A stretch of 6,547 bases of DNA from an uncultured Caulobacteraceae bacterium. GTDB taxonomy: Bacteria > Pseudomonadota > Alphaproteobacteria > Caulobacterales > Caulobacteraceae. The stretch covers positions 1 to 6,547 of the forward strand of contig CALFYB010000224.1 in assembly GCA_937952995.1 (NCBI GenBank). The letters are read 5' to 3'. Positions 6,220 to 6,547 of the stretch are shown here, in pieces (position 1 is the stretch's first letter; each line of letters opens with the position of its first letter). The notes beneath the pieces are model-generated. The model saw only the letters and a list, made by a program, of their open reading frames with translations, was not told where the DNA came from and did no database searches. The position numbers were made by a program, and so were the translations under genes.

Positions 6220-6547
6220 CTAGATGAAATTCACGTGGGGAACATTGTTCTCAACCAACTTGTGAAGGTAGCGATTCACCTCGTCCATTCGGCAGTTGCG
6301 GCGACATTCTTTGATGTCCAGCTGGTGCCTTACATAGTGGAAGCTTTGCTGGCGCTTATCGCCCTCCCAGATTTCCTGAAAGGTTTGATCGTTTATGTTG
6401 CCATATTCGAATCGCTTATCCAGCAGGTAGGCGCTACACCCATAGACTGAGCCGTCAGCCATGATGTAACCCCAAACAAATGGTGTGGCCTGACACTTAC
6501 TGTATCGATCATCTGCCAAATACTTCCGCATGGCGTGCTCGCGGAAA
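6220..6547 (-). CDS. Radical SAM protein, C-terminal SPASM-type domain (5'-truncated by window edge)
   Basis: Only the last 108 residues are present; the frame is open to the window edge, so the ATG at 6531 is an internal Met and not a start. The tail has four cysteines, C18, C37, C81 and C85 (numbered from the first full codon at 6546). C18-x13-G-x4-C37 fits the opening signature of SPASM domains (C-x9-15-G-x4-C) and C81-x3-C85 fits its closing pair. Together they could ligate one auxiliary [4Fe-4S] cluster. The stretch YGNINDQTFQEIW (48-60) is typical of SPASM proteins. The radical-SAM CxxxCxxC core would lie upstream, outside the window, so that assignment is by inference. The GC content here, 85 of 180 bases (47%) over 6241-6420, is lower than in neighbouring genes. 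It is probably cotranscribed with the epimerase downstream; the substrate is unknown. Confidence 0.85.
   Translation of the reverse strand, partial: FREHAMRKYLADDRYSKCQATPFVWGYIMADGSVYGCSAYLLDKRFEYGNINDQTFQEIWEGDKRQQSFHYVRHQLDIKECRRNCRMDEVNRYLHKLVENNVPHVNFI

Noticed and set aside
6070..6450. Plus-strand open frame of 126 codons across the epimerase/SPASM junction
   Set aside because: The minus strand encodes two recognisable proteins here; the plus-strand product has only a loosely hydrophobic tail and no identifiable family.

Overview
The window looks like part of a surface-polysaccharide (LPS O-antigen, capsule or exopolysaccharide) sugar-biosynthesis locus from a Gram-negative, probably proteobacterial genome. 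The evidence is the gene content (three extended SDR enzymes, a sugar-phosphate isomerase fold protein, a methyltransferase) and a GC content near 57-62% in hand-counted 60-base blocks. An alphaproteobacterium would fit, but nothing here fixes the taxon. The first 28 bases are not genomic: they match the 3' part of the Illumina TruSeq read-1 adapter, so this is the untrimmed end of a short-read contig.

Layout. Positions 29-5174 hold a tightly packed plus-strand operon of six genes: a 5'-truncated NAD-dependent epimerase/dehydratase (SDR), a GmhA-like SIS-domain isomerase, a second SDR of the nucleotide-sugar 4,6-dehydratase/epimerase type, a class I SAM methyltransferase, and the alpha and beta subunits of a thiamine-diphosphate (ThDP) 2-oxoacid dehydrogenase E1-type enzyme. 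Three of the five junctions are ATGA overlaps, one is a probable GTGA overlap, and one is a 4-base gap. Positions 6547-5214 hold a convergent minus-strand pair: the C-terminal end of a radical-SAM protein with a SPASM-type cysteine tail, followed after 13 bases by a third, complete SDR of the UDP-hexose 4-epimerase type. The convergent stops are only 39 bases apart, with no recognisable terminator between them. No tRNA, rRNA, CRISPR array, insertion sequence or glycosyltransferase is visible, and there is no gene-free stretch above 40 bases apart from the adapter.

How the genes may work together. The most striking element is an E1 alpha/beta pair embedded among sugar enzymes, with no E2 or E3 gene in the window. 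ThDP enzymes can transfer an acyl (for example two-carbon) unit to a keto or aldehyde sugar. In avilamycin biosynthesis an E1-like pair (AviB1/AviB2) is implicated in making a two-carbon-branched sugar, and in yersiniose biosynthesis an unrelated ThDP flavoenzyme (YerE) does so. My inference is that the plus-strand operon makes an unusual, possibly branched or chain-extended and methylated, nucleotide sugar. SDRs would create or reduce the keto group, the SIS protein would supply or isomerise a phosphorylated sugar, and the E1 pair would do the C-C bond chemistry. No substrate can be read from the sequence. Several enzymes carry non-textbook residues at key positions (SDR-2 YxxxR, the SIS metal-site equivalents, GDA in the ThDP motif), which may mark specialised subfamilies.
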